In this document: one piece after another, positions 9,981 to 21,589 of the stretch
How positions within the stretch are numbered: position 1 is the stretch's first letter
Layout of the letters: every line of letters starts with the position of its first letter
Assembly: GCA_958295665.1 (NCBI GenBank)
Contig: OY282558.1
Coordinates: 316,296,092 to 316,360,091 of the forward strand
Source: Tipula vernalis
Taxonomy: Eukaryota; Arthropoda; Insecta; Diptera; Tipulidae
Length of the DNA: 64,000 nt
Reading direction: 5' to 3'
Made by a program: the position numbers and the translations under genes
Notes under the pieces: model-generated
The model's database searches: none
Seen by the model: only the letters and a program-made list of their open reading frames with translations
Told to the model about the DNA's origin: nothing

Positions 9981-12650
9981 ACTTAGAGAAGGTCAATAAT
10001 ATAAAGTGGATCGGTTCAAGATGGTACTATTCAAATCGGAATATTATGACAGAACGACTTAAAGCACAAAACAGTAGATTTCTAAACATTTATGTAATAA
10101 AATGTAACATGTGACCTGATAACAATTCTAAATATCCTGTGTAGCCTGTCCTTAGCTACCGGATACCTAGATTCTTTCTCTTGCTGGTCGCATCCCTTTT
10201 AAGGTTTACCTATATCGCTTGATGTATAACGAAGATCAATCGTGCCCTCGGTTATTTCTAACCAAATTTAGTAATATTAATAAAGTGATTGGGTTCAAGT
10301 TAAACAATATAGCAGCCATATTAAACTGTTTACATAAAAAGCAAGGTGATCATTGGTGCCATGTAATGACAGAATTTAGCTTGCGATTTATTAATAGCGG
10401 TTGCAACTGCTAGCATTTGGTCATTATATTCCATAGTGACTGGTCTGCTTACTACCTTGTTGTTGTTGAATTCAACAGTTTACACCTCATTTATAATTTT
10501 GCGATAAATCCACTCTTTTATTACATTACAATGAATAATGTTTTTTTACCATTATCCACCAAAATCAGAATCTTCATCAATTTGTAATGCGACCTGCAAA
10601 AAAGTTAGTTCCAATTTCCAAAACAGAGGAAGCGTCAAAAATGGTATCTGAAAATTTTGACCAATGATAAAAATTGCAACTCTATTTTACCATGGAACGT
10701 TTAATCGACTCCGATTACCATTTGTCAAGACAAAAATAAATATACGAAAGATACGATTTTAGGGGTAAATTTTGACAGCCCTAATTTTTATTAGTACTAA
10801 TGCGATTTGATACTTCTGCACACAGACACCATACTTTTTTAAGTAAAATTTTGACTGAAAAGTTTGGGTGTCTGGGTTACACAACTTCCGATTCAATATT
10901 TCTATCTCATTTTATTTTGACTGAAGTTTTTTCGCAATATCCCATAATATTGGGTCCGATTCTACTAAGAATTTAATACTGGATGATCAAAAATTTTTCT
11001 AATTTTATATCCAACATTTAGCATATTAGAGCGTAAAATACATTTGTGCCCAAACTTTTGCGCTCATAAAATGACAAATTTAGACATAGTTAGGCTCCAT
11101 TCAAGTTCTGTCTTTAGTGTGACGAAACACCATTGTTTTTGAACCTTAATTAAAATTTAAATGAACGCTGAAAGGCAGTCAACATAGATAGATTTCATGC
11201 AAACTTTTGTTCTAATTATAAAAACAGTTTGACTTTTTATTTTTAGTTTATTGGCTATGTGTAAATCCACTTACGTTATGTACATATATTGTACATAAAA
11301 TATACCGCACTGAAATATGTGTTTCACCACAATTTTCCGTAACCAACTTATTAAAGAAATTCACGTCATTCCGAATCAATTAAATTGTTTTATTGAAAAT
11401 GCAGCAAAGTGTTCAATTTTTTCAATAAATTAAATAACGAATTTATAGTTTAAAAATTACATTAGTGATATTTCAGTCCAAGTACTGATTTTTATGAAGG
11501 AATTAACTCACTTTTATTGGTGGGGTTAAATCCATTTACGAAATTAGCTAATTTCGCGTAAAAATTAGAACTTGTTCCCCGACAATTTAATTAATTTTCA
11601 AATTAAATAAAAATTAGAGGTAGAGGGCTTAATTCATATTGAAAATGTAATTAATTTCGCCATACAAAATTTTTCGATGGAGTTAATTTCTGCGGAGTTA
11701 ATTCGGTACCTTATTTTAAAAACTGAATTTAACCCGCGCTAAATTATTTCATTGAAAAAAATAGTTGTCGCGGATTAAATTTATATTGAAAATGAGTTAA
11801 TTCGGTCCCCCATAATGCATATGTACCTAAACGCCATATTCCGCCTTTCAAAATCGGAAAAAAAACCTCTAGTGAAAAAGTATTTTCTCTCTTCTCTCTA
11901 AATATAAAAATACTCTTTGTTTGTTTAAGCACTATGCATAAACCGGAAGGGCTATTTATTCCTCAATACGATACGAATTTGAATGTCTACGATTCGTATT
12001 GATTTAGAGTGTGTTTATTATAAAAATGTAAAATACAATATTTGTTGGTTTACTAAAAGAAATTATAACAGCAATGTTTTAACCAAATGCTTAACAGAAT
12101 TGTATTTAACAAGTCGATATATGGACGTGTCATAAACCAAACCACTTAACTCGCCAAAATAAAAACTTGGAAACTCGTTCTTTTAAATTACTTTCAAAGT
12201 GTTATTTTGCAAATTTTTAAAGCGATTAGATAAAAGACAGAACTTGTTGTTACTCCTTACGAATCAGATTCATGCAAAAAGAAGTGAAGTTCTTAAAATT
12301 AATTCTTTAGAATGTTTTAAAGTAGTTTAATACAACTTTGAGGGAGATAACCGGACTTGCTATGAAAAGGTAATACTGATAATAGTGAACTGACAAACAT
12401 TAAAGTCTTCTTTGATATTTAAAAAGCCTGATTAGGGCCAGAATAGCATACCTAGAAGCAGTCACAAGAAACCATAACCAATCATTTTACGGGTTTAATT
12501 TTTTTAAAAGATTTTCGAAATTTCTAAAATTTAAATAGTTTTAACCAATTAAGATTAGAACATTTTAAGATTCCAAGTAGCTGTTTTTTTTAATGGAAAC
12601 TTGTTTTCTTAAGGCTTTTATTTTCAATATTTTTAAGAACTAAGAAATTT
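9981..12650. other. Long AT-rich interval with no supported gene
   Basis: A plus-strand frame at 10219-10413 and a continuation with an HSDWSAYY-like stretch near 10440 resemble nothing I can confirm. At 11539-11556 there is a perfect 18-bp palindrome (cgaaattagctaatttcg). A degenerate block containing 'attgaaaatg.(t/a)attaattcg' occurs twice, near 11635 and 11780, about 146 bp apart. The rest is AT-rich background. Confidence 0.5.
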
Positions 12651-12657
12651 ACAAAAA

Positions 12658-13830
12658 TTTACGTTAATTTCTATTAATTTAACAAAAACAGTTTTAAATG
12701 TTACAAGAAATTTTAAAAAATTTAAAGAATCCAAAGAATCGGTATTTCAAGAATTTAGTAATTTAAGAATTAAAAATATTTGTAAAATGGCCGGAGATTT
12801 AAGAATCTGGGTTTTTCATAAATTTTATTAATTTAAATCACGTATTCTGGGGAAGTTTAAAGGTTAAACTATCATAAATTAAAAAAAAAAATATAAAAAA
12901 TTCAAGTCTATTGAAAAATTAAAATATTAGAGGATAATAATTTTAAGTTTAGAAAATTCAAAATTTTAGAATTTCAACAAATTCGAAAGAATTTTTGGAA
13001 ATCTAAGGGAATTTAAAAAATTTAAAATTTTGAATGAATACGACAATTTTAATTGATTTTTAGAATTCTTAAAAAATTTAAAGATATCAAATTTTAAAAA
13101 TATGAAATTGTTCGAGGTATTTACGACCACTAACGACTTTTTCAAACAATACAAATTCTAATAATTTCGAATTTTGCGAATTTTACATTAATTAAATAAA
13201 ATGAATTTTAAATTTTACAAGCAATTTTAAAAAAATTAAAGATTTCAAAGAATCGGTATTTCAAGAATTTAGTAATTTGAGAATTTAAAATATTTGTAAA
13301 ATGTTCAGAGGCGGTTTTCTTCATATTCCATTAAAAAAAAAGTCACCGGTATCTTTCTAGTGAAATACGTCATTTCAGCCGAAGATTTAAATTACTTTTA
13401 CCAAATTCACCGGTGACTTTTTTGGGTGATTTTCAAGGATAGTAGCCCCGAGTTTAGGAATTTGACATTTTCATAAATTTTAACAGTTTAAATCACATAT
13501 TCATGGGATAGTTCGAGATATTTTAAAATTTAACCCTTATAAAAATAAAAAAAAAAAATAAAAAATTTAAGTGCACTTAATTCTAAGAGAATGTTAAAAG
13601 GTTAATAATTTGAAGTTCAGAAAATTACAGTAAATTTAGAATTTCCTCAGATACAGAAGAATTTGTAGAAATCAAAAGGAATGAAAAAAATTAAAAATAT
13701 TGGATAAAAACAAAATTTTTAATTAATTTTCAAAATTCTCCAAAGTTTAAAAATATGAAACAGTGCAAGGTATTTACGATCGATAATGACTGTTGCAAAT
13801 ATTAAATTTTACAAATTCTAAGAATTTTGA
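12658..13830. repeat. AT-rich tandem duplication (514-bp period)
   Basis: Two diverged copies of one AT-rich unit lie head to tail. Shared landmarks are ggtatttcaagaatttagta at 12741 and 13255 (offset 514) and aggtatttacga at about 13115 and 13768 (offset 653). The change of offset from 514 to 653 shows that the second copy gained about 140 bp, which corresponds to the inserted inverted-repeat unit listed separately. Neither copy contains a gene; both consist mostly of aaattt-rich sequence. Confidence 0.82.
13299..13449. mobile_element. Small inverted-repeat (MITE-like) insertion in the second duplicate
   Basis: This ~140-150 bp segment is present in the right duplicate and absent at the homologous point of the left one (after 'gtaaaatg', near 12789). 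It contains perfect 15-bp inverted arms, aaaaaagtcaccggt at 13336-13350 and its complement at 13409-13423, flanked by about 35 bp on the left and 26 bp on the right. The comparison with the left copy acts as an empty-site control. Superfamily is unknown and no clean target-site duplication is visible. Confidence 0.72.
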
Positions 13831-13839
13831 ATTTAATTT

Positions 13840-15295
13840 TATAAGACCAAATAATGTCCCAAAAATGTAATAAAATTATAAGAGTTCAACTTGTTAAGAA
13901 TTACTCATTTCAATTTTAAAATGAATGACTAATAGGGAACTAACTTACAACGCAAAAGTAGGTAAAATAACCATTTATACATATTTTTGATGGCTTGTGA
14001 ACACCTTCAAAAATGAAAGCTCAGAACAGAAGTAACAGTTCAATGGCAGAGAGCTTTGGACTAATTTGGATTTCGAGTCTTGGTAAAACCTTGTTTTAAT
14101 CTTATTAATCATATTTATACTGGCATGTTGCCGAAGATCTAAAAGCTGCTACGGATGATATAACCGCTATGCTTGTCTATAAAGATGTCAATATTTGTCT
14201 GAGGTTTTGGCAGGAAATATTGGAAAAACAAGGCTTGCATAGAATCAAAGGCAAAATATTATTTGGAACCCTTAAGTAAAATAATAAAATTGGTTTGGAT
14301 ATAAGTTTATAATGAAAGGAATAATAGTAACGAATGCGATTCTCAATAATTAAAGAATTCTATTTTGCAACAACATAGACAAATCGTTTAATAATTGCTA
14401 TCTTGGTAATAATCTTTAATTTATATGAAGTTAATATTTTTTCCAAAAATCATAAGAGAATTTAATCAAGTTTCGAGAAAAAATCAATTCTCTCATCAGG
14501 CCGTGGCGAATGGACTGATTGTAACACAATTTATTTTCTATATATATACCCAGAATATACTGTGTACTGATAACTTTTTATTAATTAAAAATTAAAAATA
14601 ATTGAAACTTATCTAATATAACTCTATTTGTTATTTGTAATTAATTAATTAATTCAAATTAAATATAAAACAAATTGATAATTGATAATATTCTAATAAA
14701 TAACAATAAAATACGGTGCTGTTAAACGGTGCTCCTTCAAAAGCGACAACCAACTAATCATAATAAGAAGTAACTACATCAACGAAATATAAGATTGAAA
14801 AATTTCAGCGACGACGTTGTTAACCCTACCTTGATATCCACAAACAGTTATTGACAACTGTGTAGTGGTGGATTTTTTAAACATTTTTCTCGTTCTAAGC
14901 TTTTGTTAAAACACATTTTCAATACTTTCGGTCTTCATTATTCACAGAAATGGTGCGCTGGTTTCTGCATTGAATACATTTCGAAATTGGCTGGGTGTGA
15001 GGAATGAACAATGAACGAAAATTCTTCTGCTTTCAGCTGCGATGGATCAAGCTCTCAATAACTTGAATAATAATGTTCAATCAATAGTAAATTGATTATA
15101 TTAGCCAATGCAAAATTACTTGTGTAATTCTGTTCAAACTTTCTTAGATGTTTTGAACCGTACTATAGTATTCTACCAAAATATTTGATTACAATTGTTA
15201 GGAGGAAGATGTTATAAATCTCAAAATCGGTAACAGAATAAAATTCACAAAATTGCGAAAGTTAAAATTCGCAAATTTCCACATTTCAAAATTTA
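13840..15295. other. AT-rich interval with one short coding-like island
   Basis: Mostly AT-rich. From 14107 to 14277 (+) a 57-codon frame is open with balanced composition. It starts after a stop, ends at TAA, contains the stretch AEDLKAATDDITAMLVYKDV and lacks an N-terminal Met. It could be an exon or pseudo-exon fragment, but I cannot assign it. Confidence 0.35.
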
Positions 15296-17165
15296 CAGAA
15301 TAATAATAATATAATATTTATTGCATAATAAAATTTGTACATTATAAATTTATATATTTTCTGAGATGAGCTTTTTTTTATAGCTTTACTACAGAAAAAA
15401 ATGTTATTGAAAGAATTATACTAAGATTTTTCAGTATTTACTAAGACTTAACAATTCAACATGTAGTAAAATTCTTTTGCATACTAAACCTAAATAAAAC
15501 TTAAAAACTTAACCTAATCTTAAACCTTTGAATTAGTTCGTTTTTAACAAGTGACAACCTTGATATATATTTTTTTATATTTAACTCATCAGCATATTGT
15601 TTAATATATTTTAAGTTTGTGACTTGATGGACATTAATAGTATGGTACCTAGTAGGTTTTCTTATAATTATTTTTAAAAATTTATTTTGTATTATTCGAA
15701 GTTTTTGTAAATTCACTTTTGCAGTCTTCCACCAAATAGGTGCACCATACGTAATAACAGGCAACACCATTGCCCTATAAATCATAAGCTTACTTTTAAA
15801 ATTCATTTTGCTTTTTCGATTTATCAAGTGGTATAAAAGATTATTACATTTATTTACGATTACGTTAATAAGCGTTTTAAAAGTAAGTGTAGAGTCCAAA
15901 TGGACACCATGATAATGAACATTCGAATGCCAATTGAGGTTGTGACTGTTTAAACATATCGGCCTGTTAGGAAGTTTGCGAGGCGCTCTACATCGCGTAA
16001 AATAAATTGTTTCACACTTTAACAGATTTAAAATAAGTTTCCATCTGTCAAGAGATGAGCTGATTGCTCCCAAATATTGCTCCAGACGAGCAATTTCACC
16101 GTGTCCTAGTTCGTGGGATGTATAAATTGCCATATCATCAGCGAAAAGAGCGATGTTACAAAAACTTGACTTCGGGATATCGTTAACAAAAATATTAAAT
16201 AGAAGCGGACTTAAGACAGCTCCTTGTGGTACTTCTGCAGCGATAGGTTTAATAGGTTTAATAGAATTTGCGATTTTCGAGAAAAGAAATTAGAATTTTG
16301 AGTAGATATATAGGAATGCCAATCATTTTCAATTTGTACACTAGACCTTTAGTCCAAACCGTGGCAAAAGCATTTTTCAGATCTAATAAGATTATGCCCG
16401 TGAATAGTTGCGTATTCCTTTACATTTTTATTTCATCAACAATTCGGTGAATTTGGTGAATTGTGGAATGCTGTTGACGAAACTCAAACTGCTCCGGGAT
16501 AATATAATTATTATCAAGAATATCTTGCAAACGGTCCTTTATAATGTATTCGAAAATTTTTCCCAAAGTACTTAATAAACTTATGGGTCTATAGCTGCTT
16601 GTTAGTAACGAATCCTTACCATTCTTGCCAAAAGGCACAATTTTAGCGGTTTTCCAGTACACTGAAAAATATACAATTTTAGGGCAGCTGTTGAAAACAT
16701 TCTTAATGAAAAGTTTGGTAGAGTTCGGTAAATATTTCAATAGAATATGGGGTAAGGCATCCATTCCTGGAGCTTTTAATGGGAGCAAAGTTTTTAACAA
16801 ACAGTCGATTTCATGTGTTGTAACAGCCTTCACTTCCGAGAAATCAAAGTGAGTTTCGAGCAATTCATTATAAGTAGATTTTACTAAGTTTTCAGCAGAA
16901 GAACTATTGTTTAAATGTGAACAATGTGTGCTCTCGAAATGAGTGGCTAGAGCCTCAGTTTTCTCTTCATTAGAAACTATAGCACTTTCATTGATTTTAA
17001 AAAAGGGATCGGCTTGGGTCTATTGCGAAAATATTTAGAAGTTTTCCAAAATCGGTAAGAGCAGTGTTCTATATTTTTAAGCTTATTTTGCCATTTCTTA
17101 TTTGCAAGATCATTTATCATATAACCAATTTTGCGATTAAATTGACAGAAATATCTTTAATTAGG
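15296..17165 (-). mobile_element. 5'-truncated Jockey-clade non-LTR retrotransposon
   Basis: The element runs on the minus strand from an ORF2 fragment near 17165 to a short 3' UTR ending in a TAT/ATT-rich tail around 15300-15320, downstream of the ORF2 stop at 15501. 5' truncation and a simple 3' tail are normal for LINE insertions. No endonuclease domain is seen, so the 5' part is missing. No target-site duplication was identified. The left boundary is set by the tail and the right boundary by loss of recognisable coding sequence. Confidence 0.83.
15501..17160 (-). pseudogene. Jockey-type reverse transcriptase (ORF2) relic
   Basis: From right to left: a pre-RT region (KKWQNKLKNIEHCSYRFWK; SNEEKTEALATHFEST), the RT fingers (LPLKAPGMDALPH, YWKTAKIVPFGKNGKD, SYRPISLLSTLGKIFE), a palm block with ILLDLKNAF holding the first catalytic Asp, then VPQGAVLSPLLFNIFVND and ALFADDMAIY with an intact FADD box, and a thumb/C-terminal segment (ITYGAPIWWKTAKVNLQKLR) ending at a stop at 15501. 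The length matches the RT plus C-terminal part of Jockey ORF2. Lesions: a frame change near 16990, a TAA at 16420-16422 and a frameshift near 16268. The catalytic palm residues survive, so decay is moderate. Confidence 0.87.
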
Positions 17166-17223
17166 GTTTAGATTTAAAAAATAATAATAAGAATTCTGAT
17201 TCGTGAATTCCGAGCAGTGTATG

Positions 17224-17300
17224 TGCGAGGCGGATTAACGCCTAGGCACAGTAGGCACTTGCCTAGGGCCCGAGAATTTTTGGGGCTTATAAATTTTGTG
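17224..17300 (+). repeat. Possible hAT-type terminal sequence (GGCGGATTAA), left
   Basis: The segment contains gaggcggattaacgcctagg followed by a G/C-rich gcacttgcctagggcccg block, unlike the AT-rich surroundings. A second GGCGGATTAA occurs in inverted orientation at about 18336-18346. GTGGCGGATTAA-like termini are common in hAT MITEs. The pairing of these two copies as one element is uncertain, and the inner flanks share little beyond the core. Confidence 0.4.
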
Positions 17301-17494
17301 CTCCACTAGTGGGGTAGCCGTTGTTATTCAGCACCATACTGGGTTTCGGAAGACAGGCTACTAGAAACTAAAATGTTTTTCCAGAGTTCCTCAGTATTTT
17401 GAAACAGATCGTCTGAACTCCTAAAACTTTTCTTTTTTAATCCTCGCTTAACTTCTGTTCATCTGAGTTTTATCGATTTGGTTAGGGTCAGAAC

Positions 17495-17960
17495 TTTTTC
17501 TAGTTCAAAACATCTGTTTTTTATCGTCAGTCAACTAAAACTTCACAAACCTTGCACTCTGTTTAGGATCGTTGTCATATTGAAAGATAAATGAAACCGG
17601 CTTGTTTTTCGACGGGATAGTGCTCTATTATAAATTTGACATTTGAGCACGTGTTGGTCTATTCGCTTATTAACTCTTATCGAAAGTCGCTCCCTAAACC
17701 ATAATGTTCCCAACTCCATAAACATTACCGTCCAACCCATCAAATTATACTTCAATTCGTCATTCCAAGGGACTTTTTCCAAAACGCTAATGATTTGTCC
17801 AAGTAGAAACAATTGGCTCTCGAGATTCAAACAACCGATGTCTCTGCGTAGTTTTAGGTGATTCGACTTTATGTATTTTCCTGCCGTCAACTTCCTTTTT
17901 CATTGTTTTCCGAGCTCGTTCTTCTCTGGGTCTATTTTCGAAATCCCTAGTATTATTCTA
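17495..17960 (-). pseudogene. Tc1/mariner transposase relic (short)
   Basis: On the minus strand, RPREERARKTMKKE is followed by VPWNDELKYNLMG, which is the first catalytic Asp block of Tc1 transposases (usually W.DE.KF.L.G.DG). In other frames come NIMV(stop)GATFDKS, the equivalent of MVWG, and SFIFQYDNDPKQSARFVKF, the second Asp block (FQQDNDPKH). The DLNPxE block is not clear. At least two frameshifts and several stops interrupt it. No TIRs were found. It is a dead Tc1-like fragment, unrelated by position to the better-preserved Tc1 at 48.9-53.2 kb. Confidence 0.72.
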
Positions 17961-18129
17961 AGATTAAATGGCACGATAAACCACCCACCAACCAATTAAC
18001 GTTTAATAATTCTCGTTCAACACATTATTCAGAAAAAATGTAAATCAGTTGGCGTTAACAAAAATTCACCAAAACAAAATTAAGATAAAATACATGAAAT
18101 GTGTAAGCCCTACAATTTCTACAACTAAG

Positions 18130-18352
18130 AATTTACCAACGGGAAAAATCAGTGGTTTGGGAGGTATGGTGGAAAATAAACGTTTTGGGCATGGGAAACA
18201 GATAAAAGCCTACTTTGCAAGCTTTTTGTAGGAAATGGAAATTTTGCTTCGGGAAACGAAAGTACCAAGATTTTCCCATTAATTTGAATGGCCCGAAATG
18301 GGGCCTCATAGGGCCACCAGAGTTTTCCTTAATCCGCCACTGACTGTAGCTA
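18130..18352 (-). repeat. Possible hAT-type terminal sequence, right (inverted)
   Basis: Read on the minus strand this begins agtggcggattaagg and continues with a GC-richer ggtggccctatgaggccccat block. It mirrors the GGCGGATTAA at 17229-17238. The two may bound a ~1.1-kb non-autonomous element that contains the Tc1 fragment, or be independent copies. I see no convincing 8-bp target-site duplication. Confidence 0.38.
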
Positions 18353-18399
18353 CATATGAATTTAATATAATTTTGTATTTTCACATTCCATTGTATTTT

Positions 18400-21300
18400 A
18401 AAACGCTAAAATGTTTAACATTCTAACTCTTCTTTAATTCCAAAATTTGAAATTTCTTAAATACTGCAATAGGCACAATCCAAACGAAATATGTAATATA
18501 AAAAAAAGAAAAAGTTTAGGGTCAAACCTGGATTGTGTCAAAAATTCTGAAGCAAGTTTAAAACCGCTGATTTCCCCGACTATAATCAAATTCAGAAAAT
18601 ATCGATCAGTGCATCAGAAATCAGTTCAATGCAAATCTGAATGCATTGAAAGTGAATATACAAATTTGGTTTAACACCGATCAGAAAACTATAAACTAAA
18701 CATATGATCATATCAAACTAAACATAAAATACCCAAAAGCAATAACAACAAACTTCAAACAACAGATGAAAGGCAAACAGACAAAAAAAAATGGCAATGG
18801 ATTGGGAAAGAGAACAAAACAACAACAACAACAAATATAAAATACATATTTTTAGGGGAGCGGCCATTATTCATTTTTATACTACATTTCATGATGAATT
18901 AAATCAATTTGGTTGTTATTTTTATTTTCTTATATTTTTTTTTTTTTTTGGATTACCCACAAATAAAGGATTCAATATTCGTTGCTTGCGAGTATATAAA
19001 AAACGCTAAACACAGAAATCTTAAAAAAAAAATAAAATAAATAAAACAACCAAACAAACATATAATAAATTAAGTAAGACATGAAAATTATGATTTTCAT
19101 CTTATTTAATGTACATTCTGTTTTTTTTTTGTTTTCTTTTCGGTTTGGTACACAACTCGTACATATATAGTATAGGTATAGAGATACAAAAAAATGTGGG
19201 AACATAATATGAATGTTCGTTTCTCGGTTGAAATGAGGTGCGGGTATAGATCATATGTTATACTTAAACATAAGATTTTGTGTTACATGATTCGTAAATC
19301 TGTTTTAAGTAGACTAATTAAAAACTCAAGGAATGTTTGGGTATGCATAATAGGGAAAACCGCTAGGATTCAGTCATATATGTACATATACATATAAGCA
19401 CATAAAAAAACATATCACAAGATTGCGTGTAAAGAATCGTGTATTATCTGTTATTTAATTTTAAAGAATATTTTGTTGATCTTCTTGTTGCATACAGTGT
19501 TTGGCATTATGCATAAACTTCTTTTGTAATTGTGCATTTTTAATTAACTCATATCCATATAAAATAGTTGTTTCAGTTGTATTTGAAAAACAACGTCACG
19601 ACTTACATTATATACTTTACGCCAATATATGGGTAATAAAAAAACATTTTTTGTTAGAGTCGCTAATTAGAACAGCACAATGTTAAAAAGATTAAGATGT
19701 TGTTTGATATTGTATAAAATATAATAGAATATTGTTGTTGTAATTGACTTTAGATTTTTTTTTTCGTTGTATTTTCTTGCGTTACCATTGTTGTTGTTGT
19801 GCATAAGAGAAGGTAAATTAAAGTTAAAAATGAAAACTACAAAAAAATTAAGATAAAATAATTTAGATTGTGTTGCGGGATATTATTTTATACTTTAGGT
19901 TTGTTTTTTGTTTTTTAATTTAATTTAAGTTGAATATGGTACGGCATTGGTGGCGAAATGTAATTTCTTCCATATTTCAACTTAAAGGTGTTACCCATTT
20001 TGGTTTGGGTGGAACACAATCTATCTATATACGCCTATATATTTATTCGGCATAAAATTCGCAAGACGATATAACAAAAGGTTTTAATATTTCAATTTAA
20101 ATCACAAAAGAAACTGAAATCTTCCTTTCGTTGCATCCGTCTTTCTATTTGTGTTGGTATTTTTTTTTGTAACTTTTCATAGAATTTTGCATTCTTTTGT
20201 TAAACTTGATTTTTGAATTTAGAATTTCTAAGAATCTTTTATTTTTTATCACAATGTATGCGCAGCGATCATTCTACATCACTGGAATGGATTTTATTCA
20301 TTAATTTAATTCAATTGATAGTTTTTAATAAATTCATAAAAAAAATAACTAACCAACTAAATTTATATAATATACATATACACTCGATTTATTGTTGTTG
20401 TATGCTATGTTTGGTGATTGCAGGTCGCAAATATACATACATTTGTTGTTGTTATAATTACTGTATTATAAGCGTATAGTATCTTAACGCGTGTTCAAAA
20501 GTAAATAACTAAATAAATAAAATGATGATGATCATCATCATATGATAATCAATGTTACCGTGATCATCATTGAATAAAATTATAAAATATGTAAATATAA
20601 TTTAAGATGCGAAAAAATATATTCTATGTGCATATACATATACTGATCACTTTTTAGATAAAATACAATTTTTTACATTCATTTGCATAATTGCAATGAT
20701 AAATGTATAACTTTATTTATTTTATTTTTTTTAATGTGTCGTACAAAGTAAAAAATGTTTTATACGAGTATGTAGATTTTGTAAATACGTTTTGTTGTTG
20801 TTGAATTTTACATATATTATATTAGGATAATGGTGATTATGTTGTTTTATTGAGCATTAATGAAGAGATAAAAATTAAAGTTATAAATAAAATGCAAATA
20901 ATATAAAAATAAAACCAATAATTGAAAATTCTTTGATTTGATTCTATTATATTCAACTGATAAAATCCCGTATTGTGTTGTGTGCGAATATATGCGTTTG
21001 TATAGGAACACAAAGACGTAATGTCTAAGTCAATTTTATAATTTTAACCCATTTTTATTTAAATGAATGACAAAACGTTTTAATTTTGATTGACACTTTC
21101 TTTAATAAATTCTAATTCGACTAGAATCTAAGACATCATTTTTATCTTTTTGAAATTATTGTACTCTAACCTTTTCAAAAACTTCGGAAATTTGTTTGAT
21201 ATATGGCGTAAAACGTTGGTGACCTTTAATTTGTTATTATTAGGCTTAGGACTTTTAGGTTCTAAAAAATCAAAAATATGTTCCTAAAATATGTAACCTA

Positions 21301-21580
21301 AAATTGCAAAATATGTGGTGATTAAAATATTAAATATGTTGTCAAATTTTCAAAAGAAAACCAATAACTTATTAACAAAAAAGTATTAATTATTTGGCTT
21401 TAAAGTTGGAAACTAACCTTCCTGGATTACAAAGTGTTGGAGATGTAGCCGAAAATTCTTCCACATCCATACACATAAAAATTCAGACTGGTAAGTGATA
21501 CCTACTTACTTTAAAAGGACACCGTAACGATTGAGACTAAAATATTCACGCTATTAAGACAAGTTTTAAACTAATAAAAA
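18400..21580. other. AT-rich interval with microsatellites, no supported gene
   Basis: Contains (AAC)n at about 18820-18836, several TTGTTGTTG tracts (19735, 19790, 20390, 20790), ACATATGTACATATACATA at about 19376, poly-T runs, and a perfect 20-bp palindrome of ATG/CAT triplets at 20522-20541. Short open frames in both strands are Ile/Tyr/Phe-rich and motif-free. The style resembles dipteran intronic or UTR sequence, but I see no exon. Confidence 0.5.
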
Positions 21581-21589
21581 CTAACTAAC

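Noticed and set aside
10219..10560. Possible ISXO2/IS1595-like DDE trace (HSDWSAYY)
   Set aside because: Only one short motif resembles the family, and the flanking blocks expected before and after it are absent.
20522..20541. 20-bp perfect palindrome of ATG/CAT triplets
   Set aside because: Adjacent triplet microsatellites on both strands explain it; weak case for function.
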